The notes: generated by a model not told the origin, from the sequence alone. 64,000 bases of DNA from a virus (IMGVR_UViG_3300030617_000007:1-64000); one strand, 5' to 3'; counted from the stretch's first letter, positions 42,121 through 51,335 are shown. Made by a program: numbers and translations.

Positions 42121-43161
42121 TTACTGACCGTTACGTGCGGCGCGGCGTGCGGTGGCTTCGGCCTCAAGCTTCTCCAATTTCTTGTTGAAGGCTGGATCTT
42201 TAGCGCGGCGACGGAGTTCGTCTGACGGCATCATCTCAACGGCCTTTGTACCGGTGTAGATGGTTTTCTTTCCTGCTGCATCCACGACTTCGTAAACGAT
42301 GTCGCTGCCCGGCGCGTTGCTGCGCGGGGCTTCTGCGGAACTGTTGCGGCTGTTCAGTCCTGTTGGGATGTGCGCCGGAGCGTACACTACAGGGGTTTCC
42401 TCTTTAGCTTCAAGAGGCGGCGTTGGTGGGTCAAGCACAACTTGTCCAGGCTCTACTTCAGAGCTAGGAGTGGTCACGGACGGCGTACTGTATACGTCGT
42501 TCGATTCTACAAGAACTCCTGCGGCTTTCAATGTATCGAAGGCCTTGCGGAAGTTATCTCTGACCGGTGCGAGGTCATATCGTACCATCCAGTTTGTCAG
42601 TGCCTCGAAGTTCTCGGGACACTTCACGTAGTCAGGAGTATCGGCTACGAAGGCCTCTGCTTCCCTCTGCGCCTTCATCTGAACGTTATCGGCCTGCAAA
42701 CCCTGGATAGTGCTGACGAGCACGCTCGGCTTGACGCCAAACGTTGACTCCATCAAGAGGTCTCGCGCCTCTTCAAACTTTTCAGGGTCTTGCAAGTTAC
42801 GGCTAATCTTAAAACGATCCTCATTAGAGAGCGTCCGAGGGGCAAATTCGAGTGGCGCAGCGTACCGTGTACCCTCTATGGGGGTCTCGTCGGTAATGCC
42901 GAGTCGATTCTTCTTCGTCTCCTGGCGGAGCTTTCTCAAGAGCAACGTTTGAGATTCTGCAAACTTGGCGGGTAGCTCATCAGGTGTGGTATATTTGATG
43001 ACCTGTACTCCGCCCATGGGACGGCCTTGTTCGTCCGTGGGCTGATATTCGTAACGCAGCTCAGGGAGAACTACTGGCTCCGGTGTTACCGGTGTCTCGA
43101 CAACCGGGGCGTTCTCACCGGGAGTCTCAATGTTTTCTACTGGGTCGAGTATTTCACTCAT
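42121..43161 (-). CDS. scaffolding-like protein
   Basis: 346 residues, acidic, Pro/Glu-rich N-terminus and Pro-rich middle, with helical segments (LPAKFAESQTLLLRKLRQET; VQMKAQREAEAF) and a basic helical C-terminus (NKKLEKLEAEATARRAARNG). Such composition just upstream of the coat gene is typical of phage scaffolds, whose basic C-terminal helix binds coat protein. No sequence family recognised. Confidence 0.65.
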   Translation of the reverse strand: MSEILDPVENIETPGENAPVVETPVTPEPVVLPELRYEYQPTDEQGRPMGGVQVIKYTTPDELPAKFAESQTLLLRKLRQETKKNRLGITDETPIEGTRYAAPLEFAPRTLSNEDRFKISRNLQDPEKFEEARDLLMESTFGVKPSVLVSTIQGLQADNVQMKAQREAEAFVADTPDYVKCPENFEALTNWMVRYDLAPVRDNFRKAFDTLKAAGVLVESNDVYSTPSVTTPSSEVEPGQVVLDPPTPPLEAKEETPVVYAPAHIPTGLNSRNSSAEAPRSNAPGSDIVYEVVDAAGKKTIYTGTKAVEMMPSDELRRRAKDPAFNKKLEKLEAEATARRAARNGQ

Positions 43162-43581
43162 TTAGAATGGGCTCTCCTCGAAGCCAAATTCATGGTCGTT
43201 CTGAACATCGTCTTGCGTACTGGCCGGTGCGCCCATGTCTATCAGGTGCTCGGTCATATCTACAGGCGTCGGGTCAGTTGCTGTGGACGCGTAGATTGAA
43301 ATCTCATGATTCATTCGGTTTATCACGCCGTCGTAGAAGAGAGCTCCGGCCTTTACCAACTTGTGTTTGTTCAGGACCATTGCGTCACTGTCACCAGGCT
43401 CATTGACGAAACTCATGATAAGTTTGTCGACTTCGCCGCGCATGATGCGGTTCAGGACTTTGAAACCTTCCGACGCGCTCAGGAGTACGAGCGCAGCTTG
43501 TTCTTGTGGGCTTATGATAACTTCTGGATCAAACTGATTATTGAACTCTTGCACTATTCCCTCCCAGGACAGTGACGTCAA
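43162..43581 (-). CDS. hypothetical head-region protein (139 aa)
   Basis: TTG start at 43581 overlapping the stop of the small basic ORF before it (TTGA). Acidic C-terminus (DVQNDHEFGFEESPF). The helical N-terminal region IISPQEQAALVLLSASEGFKVL is unremarkable. Located between portal and scaffold; role unknown. Confidence 0.55.
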   Translation of the reverse strand: MTSLSWEGIVQEFNNQFDPEVIISPQEQAALVLLSASEGFKVLNRIMRGEVDKLIMSFVNEPGDSDAMVLNKHKLVKAGALFYDGVINRMNHEISIYASTATDPTPVDMTEHLIDMGAPASTQDDVQNDHEFGFEESPF

Positions 43582-43733
43582 AGCGAGTGCCGTAAGTCTT
43601 TACGGTCTTTATAAGGGACTCCAACCCTAACTCTTCTCTGCGCTCTCATACTTGGATCAGGGGGTCGTGTAGGGCGCATCGCCCTTCTCACCTTGCCGTA
43701 TGCAAGGATGCTTTCCCTGATCGTCTTGAGCAC
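43578..43733 (-). CDS. small basic protein (51 aa)
   Basis: GTG start; the protein is strongly basic (KVRRAMRPTRPPDPSMRAQRRVRVG). Overlaps the next start. Two hairpins lie upstream after the portal stop: AAACCC/GGGTTT near 43742-43764 and CCCTAC/GTAGGG near 43779-43797. The ORF may be real or may be part of an untranslated spacer. Confidence 0.4.
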   Translation of the reverse strand: MLKTIRESILAYGKVRRAMRPTRPPDPSMRAQRRVRVGVPYKDRKDLRHSL

Positions 43734-43808
43734 AACTAAAAAACTATGGCCCAAACCCAATCACCGAGGGTTTGACTTAGCCCTACTCGATGTAGGGAAC
43801 CTAGTGTT

Positions 43809-46146
43809 TTACTGCACCTCTGGAGTCGAACCTTCAATACCCAAAGGGTTGGCTTGTCCTGAGACTGCCTCACTCTGGCCGTTGTCCTTGAATGCCTCGC
43901 GCACGATGTCGCGCTTGATACGTCCTTGGGTGGCTTGATCTTCGAGTTGCTGTTTCTGTTGAAACTTCTGTGTATTGCTCTGTTGTGTAACAGCGGCTTT
44001 CGATGCATTCTGAGCGGCGGCTGACTGAGCCTGACGACGTTGCTGCATCTCTGGTGTGAGAGGCTTGATGATGTCGTTGGAGTTCTTCCACTCCGAGGCT
44101 TCGAGCCACATTTCGACAATCGGCTTGAAGTCAATGTACTCTCCGTTGATATCGGCCAGTGAAGACTGAATCTGCGGATTCTCAAGGATCTGAGTGATGA
44201 GTGTAAGCGACTGTGCCATCGTGCGCTTCGCGGCCAATGATGACCCGGCGAGGACTTCGTACGAAATACGGGCATCGTGGAACGCCTGCATGTCGACTGA
44301 AATTTCCTTACCAACCTCATCGCCGAGAATCGCCGTGATCTCAGAATCCGATAGGAAGTTGAGAATCAAGTCGTCCAAGATGTAGAGAAATGGTTTGAAG
44401 ACTTGCTCGATGAAGTTGTCAAGAGGACCATCTAAGCGTGTCGCGCTAGCACCCGCGAGGGTAGCTGCGCCGCCTGCCGTACGGCCCATTGAACTACGAG
44501 GGCCTGCGGAAGAACCTTGCACGAGTGCTTGGTCTGCGCCGGATGTGCTCTCTGTTGCCGTGTTGCTCTCCGACAATGCCGTCCAAATATCTGCGGGAAC
44601 CTTGGGGGTTTCCATCAGCTTGTAGGCTTTGTCGATATCCGTGTCGACGGTCAGGATCTTACCCAGGCCGGTGCGGATCATCTGCGTCGGCGAGTTAGTG
44701 TCGCGCTTGCGCAGGTAAATAGGATTAACGCCAAAAGACAAAATCTTGAGTATGGCGTTGATTGTTCCTTGGTCGACGCGCTGATTCTGTCCTACTAGCA
44801 AACCGAGGCCCATACCATAGAAAGCCTTTGGGCGATTCATCCAGTTTGACGATAGGAACGGAATTTTCTTGAAACGATTAGCGCCAGCAAAGATCACATG
44901 CTTACGGTCAATGACCATAATCTTTCGGCCTTTGTCCCAGTACTCCAAGACTTCCATCTTCTTGAACAACAGGTCGGGGGTTACCTCGATGTTGATCTCT
45001 TCCGAGTGGTGAACGATACCCTTCGCGTACTGCGCGGTATCACTCTCAATCGGGGCGGCTACGTTAGTGCTATAACCTTGCATCCACCAACTCTTGAGTT
45101 CTTCCTCGCTTAGAGGTAGTTCCCAACCGACGAGCTCGGGGTGGCCTTTCGGCAGCTCCGATAGAGCTTGACGGATGTTGTTGAGTGCGTAAAAGTCCAT
45201 GTAGCGAACGTCGATCACGTAGTCAGCGGTGCGGATGTCTCCGACGCTCGTCTTAGGGTCGACCAGCACCGTGTTCAGCGGACGGCTCTCGAAGAACGGT
45301 CGCGGCACAGTGCGTACTTCTTTGGTTATGACTGGTAGTGTGTCCAGAGGGATCGTGATCTTCTCTGAGGTACTTGGATCGCTTCCGCTCGTGATGGTCG
45401 CGCTCGTAGCGGTACGCTTAGAGCTGACGATCTCCTTAAAGTCGATACCCCATTTCCATATGCCGGTGCCAAGCAGGGTCATCTGCTCTAAACCCCATTT
45501 GGTCTGGGTCTTGAACCCACACTCGTCAAGCAAGTAAGAGAACAGAGCAGTCTTTGCGTCTACGGTTTCTTGCGTGGTGCCTGGGCGCGGACGGAGGAGC
45601 ATGGGCGGATCTTGGTAGAACAGACCCTTGTACAACTGAGGTACGATTGCGGAACAAACTTTAGCTACGGTGAAGCGCTGCACGTTCGGTTCTAACACAT
45701 CAATATGTTATCGGCTTGCGCCGAGATAGGGCATTTCTGCCTACCTCTGCATGTTTTTATTCCATGCAGGTCGGACTATCGCTTCACCCTAAAGGGTGTC
45801 GTCTCACTTAGTCTCTCACGCTGCTGAAGTTATCAGCTTGCGCCCTGTTAGCCATTTCAGCTTCCAAGTCAATCAGAGTCGATTCGCACTCTCGAATTTC
45901 GGCGAGGTGCCCCATGTATGTCTAGGTATTTTCGTACACACTCATCGGTCGCGGCGACTGGAACAGAAGGTCGGCATCACGCCAGAGCAAATTCCATTGC
46001 TTATCATTCACGAACTGAATAGATCTTGTTGCAGCTCCGACGACTAAGTTCAACTCCGCATTGGAGGTCTTTAGGTCCGAACCTTTACCATAATCGCTAG
46101 GGTTTAGTGTCCCTGTGACTGGCCCTTCTGATGTTATCTCACCCAC
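43809..46146 (-). CDS. portal protein, split by a group I intron
   Basis: Two exons. Exon 1 (46146 to about 45925) has a GTG start with GGAGG upstream and encodes ~74 residues ending LLFQSPRPMSVYEN. Exon 2 (about 45695 to 43809) encodes ~629 residues starting LEPNVQRFTVAKVC. Exon 2 has portal features: a helical NRPKAFYGMGLGLLVGQNQ clip-stem region, a C-terminal GGAATLAGASATRLDG loop and a Gln-rich coiled tail. Total about 702 residues, normal for podoviral portals. Without splicing, exon 1 stops at TAG (45922-45924) inside the intron. It lies directly downstream of terminase, as usual. Confidence 0.8.
45696..45927 (-). ncRNA. group I intron in the portal gene
   Basis: About 230 bases with no ORF. 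The conserved 3' core is readable on the minus strand: AGAGACTAAGTG (R element, P7 5' strand), a P8-like hairpin ACACCCTTTAGGGTG, and AAGCGATAGTCC (S element, P7 3' strand). Two related segments, GGCGCAAGCTGATAA and GGCGCAAGCCGATAA, flank this core. Ends were set by joining the exons in frame: intron starting after AAT or ACC and ending in G before TTA. The exact 5' splice site is unresolved because P1 is weak in either choice. Confidence 0.8.
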
Positions 46147-46237
46147 TCATAGCCTCCTGCCTTTTCTTGTAAGAGTTCAATTCACCCGCGTGCCTTCTGC
46201 ACCACGTCTGGGCGTAGGAAAATGACGTGCCCGTCAT
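46139..46237 (-). CDS. possible small ORF (32 aa) before the portal
   Basis: Reads MTGTSFSYAQTWCRRHAGE and ends within the portal start. The region 46139-46310 also contains hairpins (ATGACG/CGTCAT followed by TTTT; GCCGC/GGCGGC; CTGGTT/AACCAG). The ORF has no good ribosome site and may be chance. Confidence 0.3.
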   Translation of the reverse strand: MTGTSFSYAQTWCRRHAGELNSYKKRQEAMSG

Positions 46238-46310
46238 GCCGCCATGAATTGCGGCGTCCGCTGGTTTGAACTCGAACTAACCAGTTTTTCCGCGAGTGAG
46301 TCAGTGCAGC

Positions 46311-46424
46311 TTATTTCTTTTTCTTGACATCTTTCTTCAAAACTTGTTTGAGAAGTTTGGCGTCGTTTTTGCCATCCTGTTTTGCGAAATCTTTCACTAC
46401 CTTCTTAGCTAATGCCTTTGACAT
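46311..46424 (-). CDS. small lysine-rich protein (37 aa)
   Basis: ATG at 46424 with AAGGGAAGAG upstream. Highly basic (starts MSKALAKKVVKDFAK, ends in KKKK). It lies between terminase and portal; it may bind DNA in the head or be packaged, but this is inference from charge. Confidence 0.55.
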   Translation of the reverse strand: MSKALAKKVVKDFAKQDGKNDAKLLKQVLKKDVKKKK

Positions 46425-46436
46425 ACTCTTCCCTTT

Positions 46437-48485
46437 TTAGCCGAATAGACCGGCGTCGGACAGTGGGTCTTTATCGCCACCGTCGTCGTCTCTGAACAAC
46501 CGATTGTTCTGCACTTGGTAGGCAGTGGACGGGTTGTCGTCGTTTTGAATTGCGTTGGCATTCAGATGAGCGTACTTGCCAACTCCATAGATCATGTCGT
46601 GCATCGCTTTCGACTTAGCGTCGGCGGCAAAGCTCATGTCTGTGTTGTCGACGCGTTTTCCCATCTCTGCCCAACCCTCGAATACATCTACGAGGATGGA
46701 GAATGCAGATACGATGTCGTCGTGCTTATCTTCTGAGGTGCCGGTGAACTGTGTGAGCTCGTTCAGAATCTCATCGTATCCTTCGCAGGAGTTGAGGAGT
46801 TTCAAACGGTCGTCACCGAGCAGGCGGATGAAAGGCTTGGCCTTCATCTTCTTCGAGTTGGCTTTGCTTCCTAGTCCCAGGGAAACATATTCCACAGGAA
46901 TGCTTATCTGAAGCTTGTCCATCTCGCGCTTGAGTTCGCGGCCCATCCACTTCACGCCGACCGACTCCTCGATAGCGATTCGCTTAGGTTTCCACTTGGC
47001 AGCGGTGGCGGCGAGTACGGCAGGAAGCTCCACGTCGTTGAATCGTCCGCGTACCATGTTCAGCACGTAGAAGCGTCCGCCATAGATCAGAGCGGTAACG
47101 GCAACCGTGTAGTCTGCCCAACTCTTCGTAGAGTACGCGGTGTCGACGGCCATCACGACTACTCCCTGATGAGGGAGGTCATTGTGCTTGATCGTCGCGC
47201 CTACTAGTAGCTCACGAGGAATCTTTACCTTGTTGATCTTGCGCGGATTGTTGAGATACTTGATTGCGAAGTTGCCTTTACCTGCGTCCTGCTTCTCATA
47301 CTTCTTGAGAAGTTCATACGGTAGGCGTGAGGGGAACCAAAGCTCCAGGTCATCTTTCTTCGCGATGTCATCAGTCTTACCGGCCTTGATCGCCTCGGGC
47401 GTTAGCCACCAGCATGCACGCAGGTAAGTCTTTACCATGACGGCGCTCTCAAACCGGCCACTCTCGACAGAACCGTGAATGTTCCCTTGAAGGCCCATCT
47501 CTTCCGCGAAAGTTTCTTCCTGTTTGATAGTTATGCCGTAGAAGTCATACTCGTCGTACCACGTACCGATTACGTCAAAGAAACCGTAAGGGTGCATCAT
47601 AGCTTTGTTGATGCTGATTTGGTCGTTGATCTTCGAGAGACGTTCTGGTGTCTGACTGTTTTCGTTTGTTACCACGTCGTCAAGCTTCAGGATTCCGAAG
47701 TGCTGACCGACGAGGGACTGCTCGATAGACGCGGCTTCTACGGTCGACTCTTTGTCGTTACCGCCAGCAGGCGTCTGAAATTTGAATTGGCTCCCGTCGT
47801 TAGGCTGAATGCAGTGCTCTGGGAAGAGCGTCTGAAACAAACTGGGTGTCCACTCATTAGTTTCTGCGTTAAGCATCATGCGAGGGACGAAGCCAGCTTT
47901 ACCTGCTTTGCCGGGGGCGTTCACATCCTCTTCGAGAGTGAAGTGCTGCTTCAACTCACCTACAAAGTCTCCGGCCAGTTTGTACACACCGGTTAGGATT
48001 AGGATGGTAACAGCGGGGAAACATATTACCCATTGCACACAATCTGCGATGTCGATACTTGACTTGAATCCGCCGCGTGGTACGAGCAGCAATCGTTCCT
48101 TCAAATCAGTGTACTGGTTAGCAAACATCTCGAAAGTAGCAAAGGTCGGATTCTTCTGCGTGAAGAATTTGTTGCAAATGTCTTCGTGCGTTTTGATCGT
48201 GACTTGGTTGTATTTTTCCAAGACATGACAAAGGAAGTAAAGATTGGTTTGGCAAAGAAAACGGAGTTTTAAAAACTCAGTCTGATTCTCGGGGGTTACC
48301 GGCTCACCATTCTTCTCAAGCAAGTTCGTCCACGATTGCATTGCCTTCACCTGTTGTGCAGGAGGCAAACGCAGAAACGAGACCTGGGCCATTGCCAGAA
48401 TCTCGTCTTGTGTTTTATCGCGGAATTGGTAGTTCGGATCTAGGTAAGACGACGCAGCAAGATCTCTGAGTTTAGCGAGATGCAT
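46437..48485 (-). CDS. terL: terminase large subunit
   Basis: 682 residues. ATPase: Walker A-like LVPRGGFKSS (about 134-143) and Walker B ILKLDDVV (D269-D270). RNase H-fold nuclease: VMAVDTAYS at about 450, then IAIEESVG and KHDDIVSAF near the C-terminus supply the metal-binding acids. It packages DNA into the prohead and cuts concatemers. A long helical N-terminal region (1-110) is present. No small subunit is recognisable nearby. Confidence 0.92.
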   Translation of the reverse strand: MHLAKLRDLAASSYLDPNYQFRDKTQDEILAMAQVSFLRLPPAQQVKAMQSWTNLLEKNGEPVTPENQTEFLKLRFLCQTNLYFLCHVLEKYNQVTIKTHEDICNKFFTQKNPTFATFEMFANQYTDLKERLLLVPRGGFKSSIDIADCVQWVICFPAVTILILTGVYKLAGDFVGELKQHFTLEEDVNAPGKAGKAGFVPRMMLNAETNEWTPSLFQTLFPEHCIQPNDGSQFKFQTPAGGNDKESTVEAASIEQSLVGQHFGILKLDDVVTNENSQTPERLSKINDQISINKAMMHPYGFFDVIGTWYDEYDFYGITIKQEETFAEEMGLQGNIHGSVESGRFESAVMVKTYLRACWWLTPEAIKAGKTDDIAKKDDLELWFPSRLPYELLKKYEKQDAGKGNFAIKYLNNPRKINKVKIPRELLVGATIKHNDLPHQGVVVMAVDTAYSTKSWADYTVAVTALIYGGRFYVLNMVRGRFNDVELPAVLAATAAKWKPKRIAIEESVGVKWMGRELKREMDKLQISIPVEYVSLGLGSKANSKKMKAKPFIRLLGDDRLKLLNSCEGYDEILNELTQFTGTSEDKHDDIVSAFSILVDVFEGWAEMGKRVDNTDMSFAADAKSKAMHDMIYGVGKYAHLNANAIQNDDNPSTAYQVQNNRLFRDDDGGDKDPLSDAGLFG

Positions 48486-48505
48486 GCGGTCGGCCCTCCC
48501 AAGCC

Positions 48506-48703
48506 TTAGTGTTTCCAGCCTTCCATCGTAGAGGCAAACTCGGCCATCTTTTTAAGGTGGGGGTTGCTACTGTTTTTGGCTTTGGCTAACTTGTCGGCGG
48601 GAATTTTCTCGCCCTCTTTAACACCGAGCGCACGATGCAATCCACCTTTATTTAGGTGGATCAACGCGCGATGGTGACTTAAATGAATCGTATCTTCTGC
48701 CAT
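48506..48703 (-). CDS. small basic phage protein (65 aa)
   Basis: Core LHRALGVKEGEKIPADKLAKA followed by NPHLKKMAEFASTM. Short proteins with this LHR.LG...G..IP pattern are common near virion genes of phages; function unknown to me. Confidence 0.6.
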   Translation of the reverse strand: MAEDTIHLSHHRALIHLNKGGLHRALGVKEGEKIPADKLAKAKNSSNPHLKKMAEFASTMEGWKH

Positions 48704-48705
48704 GA

Positions 48706-49044
48706 TTACATTCCAGGTGCGCCGGTCGGCGTCGGGCCAGAAGGCGCGGCGGCGGGTGCGGGGCTAGGGCTTGCGGTCATAGGTGCCGCTCCCTGCATTG
48801 TCGGATCAGCAGCTTCGCCAGGATTCGGCGTGCCTGCGTTTGCAGCCATGTGCGCCAGCATCTCATCATCGCCCTTGGTCGTATGCGTCTCGTCTGGGTG
48901 AGCTGAGTTGTGGTGGACATGTGTATGAATATGGCCGCCATTAGCGGACTTGCTGGTGATGATGTGCTTGATTTCTTTCTTCGGACCTTTATCGGAACCG
49001 CCCATTGACTTAGCGGCTGCGTCTGTCCACTTCTTATCTGCCAT
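48706..49044 (-). CDS. His-rich low-complexity protein (112 aa)
   Basis: N-terminal Lys-rich part, then a histidine-rich stretch (HIHTHVHHNSAHPDETH) and an Ala/Pro/Ser/Gly tail. Possible metal binding or a virion appendage. No family recognised. Confidence 0.5.
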   Translation of the reverse strand: MADKKWTDAAAKSMGGSDKGPKKEIKHIITSKSANGGHIHTHVHHNSAHPDETHTTKGDDEMLAHMAANAGTPNPGEAADPTMQGAAPMTASPSPAPAAAPSGPTPTGAPGM

Positions 49045-49547
49045 TATGATGCCTTTCGTAGGTACTGATCGAACTCGCTCCAGTGGCTAGATGCGAAAGT
49101 TCGCATACCGATGCCAGGATCATACTGAGGGTAGAGCGTCTTGAATACGCGCTCTGAGTGATGAAAGTTACCTGCCAGTTCACCGATGCTTCGTAAGTAG
49201 AGCATGGCGGTCGTAGGACCGCGACTGTGGCCTTTATTGCACGCGATTAAGACCTTATCGCCTGCCGCCAACCTCGCGTCGATGTAATCGAGACCTTGTT
49301 TGACCATCTCTACAGGAATGAAGTGTGGGTCATGCGGATCAATAAAGTTCAACGCACGCCGGTTCAACTGGTCGACCGACAAGTAACTCGGTCCTTTCGG
49401 AGCACCTTGAGTTTCGTACCCAAGAGTCTCACGATGTCCACCCGGCCCTTCCTTCGCGCACCTAAGCACGCTCCAGTCAGGTTTATCTTTTACTTTTTCG
49501 TAATCATGATCGTCACCCACCCAAAGGCGCGGTATGATGTTTTCCAT
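49044..49547 (-). CDS. dual-specificity protein phosphatase-like
   Basis: 167 residues. IACNKGHSRGPT holds the Cx5R phosphatase loop (C103, R109) preceded by a beta strand (DKVLIAC). A region rich in His/Asp before it could hold the general acid. Could dephosphorylate Tyr/Ser/Thr on host or virion proteins. It lies among structural genes, overlapping the glycosyltransferase gene, so it may be packaged or act late. A kinase-like gene occurs at 2148. Confidence 0.75.
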   Translation of the reverse strand: MENIIPRLWVGDDHDYEKVKDKPDWSVLRCAKEGPGGHRETLGYETQGAPKGPSYLSVDQLNRRALNFIDPHDPHFIPVEMVKQGLDYIDARLAAGDKVLIACNKGHSRGPTTAMLYLRSIGELAGNFHHSERVFKTLYPQYDPGIGMRTFASSHWSEFDQYLRKAS

Positions 49548-50211
49548 AATACTCCCGCATCTGCTCAGGTGTTAGCGCATGAAGTATTGTGTACCTATGG
49601 TCGCTGTATAAAAGGCCATCTTCAATGTACTGAAGTCGGGTAGATTCAGGTGCTCTTTGGTAATAGTAGCTCGGATCGAACTGAAGCTTTACATTCTGCC
49701 TAGCTAAAGCAAGCCCGGCCCATCGGTCCTCTGCCCAATCTTGCGATCCTGTTGGAGTTGAGGCTAGTATTTCCATCGCCGACTTATCGAGCCAGTAGCA
49801 GCCGCCAAAGGCGTATGCTTCTTGAGGAGAGTACCCACCACCCACGTATGAGCCGGTGGTAAATCCCTTGCTGGCCGTCATGCGATCCCAATGAACGAAG
49901 ATATCATCATCTATTTTTAGGATACGGTCGTAGCCGTTTTCCAAAGCCCAGCGAACTAATGCTTTAGTTTTTTGGTTAGAAGTGTAGTATCCATCAGGAC
50001 ATTTCAGGAAGACTTCATCAGGTAAAGGTTCTTTGCTTATACCTTTAGGTAAATCACCGTAGAAGAACTTATAATCTACGGTTACATCTTTGATCCATGT
50101 GTCGCGTATAGCTGGCACCCGGTCGACTACCGGGTGCTTCAGCCAGTTCTGCATCATGTCGTGTTGGTAGTCGTATTTATGACATGTATAGATTGCGACG
50201 AGCGTTTTCAT
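49513..50211 (-). CDS. glycosyltransferase (GT-A fold, GT31-like)
   Basis: 232 residues. IRDTWIKDVTVDYKFFYGD, KIDDDIFVHW (DxD motif, D101-D103), YVGGGYSPQEAYAFGGCYWL and EDRWAGLALA (about 161-170) follow the order of beta-1,3-galactosyltransferase-type enzymes. The donor and acceptor are unknown; virion proteins, phage DNA bases or host envelope sugars are all possible. Confidence 0.75.
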   Translation of the reverse strand: MKTLVAIYTCHKYDYQHDMMQNWLKHPVVDRVPAIRDTWIKDVTVDYKFFYGDLPKGISKEPLPDEVFLKCPDGYYTSNQKTKALVRWALENGYDRILKIDDDIFVHWDRMTASKGFTTGSYVGGGYSPQEAYAFGGCYWLDKSAMEILASTPTGSQDWAEDRWAGLALARQNVKLQFDPSYYYQRAPESTRLQYIEDGLLYSDHRYTILHALTPEQMREYYGKHHTAPLGG

Positions 50212-50212
50212 C

Positions 50213-50587
50213 TCAGAAGGTCAAGATGCCGACTGCCGGAAAGACGCCGGTAAAGCCGATTGCAGGAGTGACCGTAATATCATAGCCCGATACAGCAACA
50301 CTGGAAAAGTTACCTCCGCTACCTGGAGTACCTGTGGCTAATGCGAATGTAGGTGAGCCGCTTGTAGCGGTGAACTCACCGAGAAAGGCTCCTGTTGGCG
50401 GTGTCTTCACGATATCGAATCTAGGCGATACTGCCTGACTGAGCGGGTTGGAGCCTGTGGAGCTAGGGGTCAATGGGTCTACTGAAAACAAGTATATCGG
50501 GTCTGTAAGCAAGCTTACGGTGACTGGATCGGTGGTGCCGTCACCCACTACAAAGAATGAAAAACCGACTGCAATGCTTCCTGCCAT
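50213..50587 (-). CDS. virion structural protein (124 aa)
   Basis: Gly/Ser/Thr/Val-rich and beta-structured, with almost no basic residues. Probably a small head or tail appendage protein. TACCAAGGAG lies before the ATG. No family recognised. Confidence 0.5.
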   Translation of the reverse strand: MAGSIAVGFSFFVVGDGTTDPVTVSLLTDPIYLFSVDPLTPSSTGSNPLSQAVSPRFDIVKTPPTGAFLGEFTATSGSPTFALATGTPGSGGNFSSVAVSGYDITVTPAIGFTGVFPAVGILTF

Positions 50588-50624
50588 TTATTTCTCCTTG
50601 GTATTACTTTTTACTTTCAGTCTA

Positions 50625-50701
50625 TGGTCTGGGTGGTTCGATTTGAACGAACGGCCTTCCGATTCCAGATCGGAAGCTCTACCAGACTGAGCTACACCCA
50701 T
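50625..50701 (-). tRNA. tRNA-Pro (UGG)
   Basis: Cloverleaf read on the minus strand: D-arm GCTCAGTCTGGTAGAGC, anticodon arm TCCGA-TCTGGAA-TCGGA with anticodon TGG, T-arm GTTCG-TTCAAAT-CGAAC. The acceptor has six pairs with an A1/G72 mismatch, and ACCA is encoded. It lies between virion genes, where it could supplement rare-codon supply. Confidence 0.92.
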
Positions 50702-50706
50702 GCGGG

Positions 50707-51063
50707 TTAGCTCGGGGTAACTGTGACGAAGTTGAACTCAAGGCCGACAGTGCGCGCGCCGGAAGGTGCGACAGTGATAGTGAGGGTGGCCACGGCGGTG
50801 AAGCTACCGGTGGTGCCATCGGGATCGACCACAGTAGCGGTGACGGTCAAGGTGTCGGTAAAGGTACCAACAGTTGTAATGGTCGGCGTAAACACTGCCG
50901 AACCATCGCTGGCGGTAGCTAGACTACCAAGAGTCTCGTCGGAAAGCGTGTAAACGATATTCGATACCGTCGCGCCTTCGGTAATTGCTCCCGAAGCCTG
51001 GACCGGATCAATCGTAATGTCTAGCTGCTGAAGATTGGTAAGGCTTACTGTCTGATTTGCCAT
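50707..51063 (-). CDS. Ig-like virion protein (118 aa)
   Basis: Beta-sandwich composition (Thr/Val-rich; FTPTITTVGTFTDTLTVTATV), like bacterial Ig-like domains used by phages on capsids. Follows the tRNA gene on the same strand. Confidence 0.5.
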   Translation of the reverse strand: MANQTVSLTNLQQLDITIDPVQASGAITEGATVSNIVYTLSDETLGSLATASDGSAVFTPTITTVGTFTDTLTVTATVVDPDGTTGSFTAVATLTITVAPSGARTVGLEFNFVTVTPS

Positions 51064-51175
51064 TTGATTTTATCCTAAAGCGTATCTCAATACGCGCGGT
51101 GCGCTGTGTCTTGTAGCTGTAAAGAGCTATGCCCAAGATCACTAGTAGCGCGATAATTACAGCGGTGATGAACAT
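51008..51175 (-). CDS. small single-pass membrane protein (55 aa)
   Basis: N-terminal hydrophobic segment (MFITAVIIALLVILGIALY) with a basic C-terminal tail. Start overlaps the previous stop (TAATG); the end overlaps the start of the Ig-like gene. Confidence 0.5.
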   Translation of the reverse strand: MFITAVIIALLVILGIALYSYKTQRTARIEIRFRIKSNGKSDSKPYQSSAARHYD

Positions 51176-51324
51176 TACTCAGCCTGCGGTTGCGCTGCGT
51201 CCAACTCGTCTTTACCGTATTTCTCTTCGAACTCTTTCGCACTGAGAAATGCACGGTCCCATGTTTTCTGATCGGTATGATTACCGGCAGATGGGCAAGT
51301 GAAAGTGCGGTATTGATAAAGCAT
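51175..51324 (-). CDS. hypothetical protein (49 aa)
   Basis: ATG at 51324 with GGAGGAGC upstream. Begins MLYQYRTFTCPSAGNHTDQK and ends acidic. No family recognised. Confidence 0.5.
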   Translation of the reverse strand: MLYQYRTFTCPSAGNHTDQKTWDRAFLSAKEFEEKYGKDELDAAQPQAE

Positions 51325-51335
51325 GATCGCTCCTC

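Noticed and set aside
46245-46280. Possible tRNA T-arm (CTGGTTAGTTCGAGTTCAAACCAG)
   Set aside because: No matching acceptor, D-arm or anticodon arm can be placed around it.
46319-46350. TTGACA at 46326 on the plus strand
   Set aside because: It faces against all genes of the region, has no -10 box at a suitable distance, and lies in the reverse complement of lysine codons.
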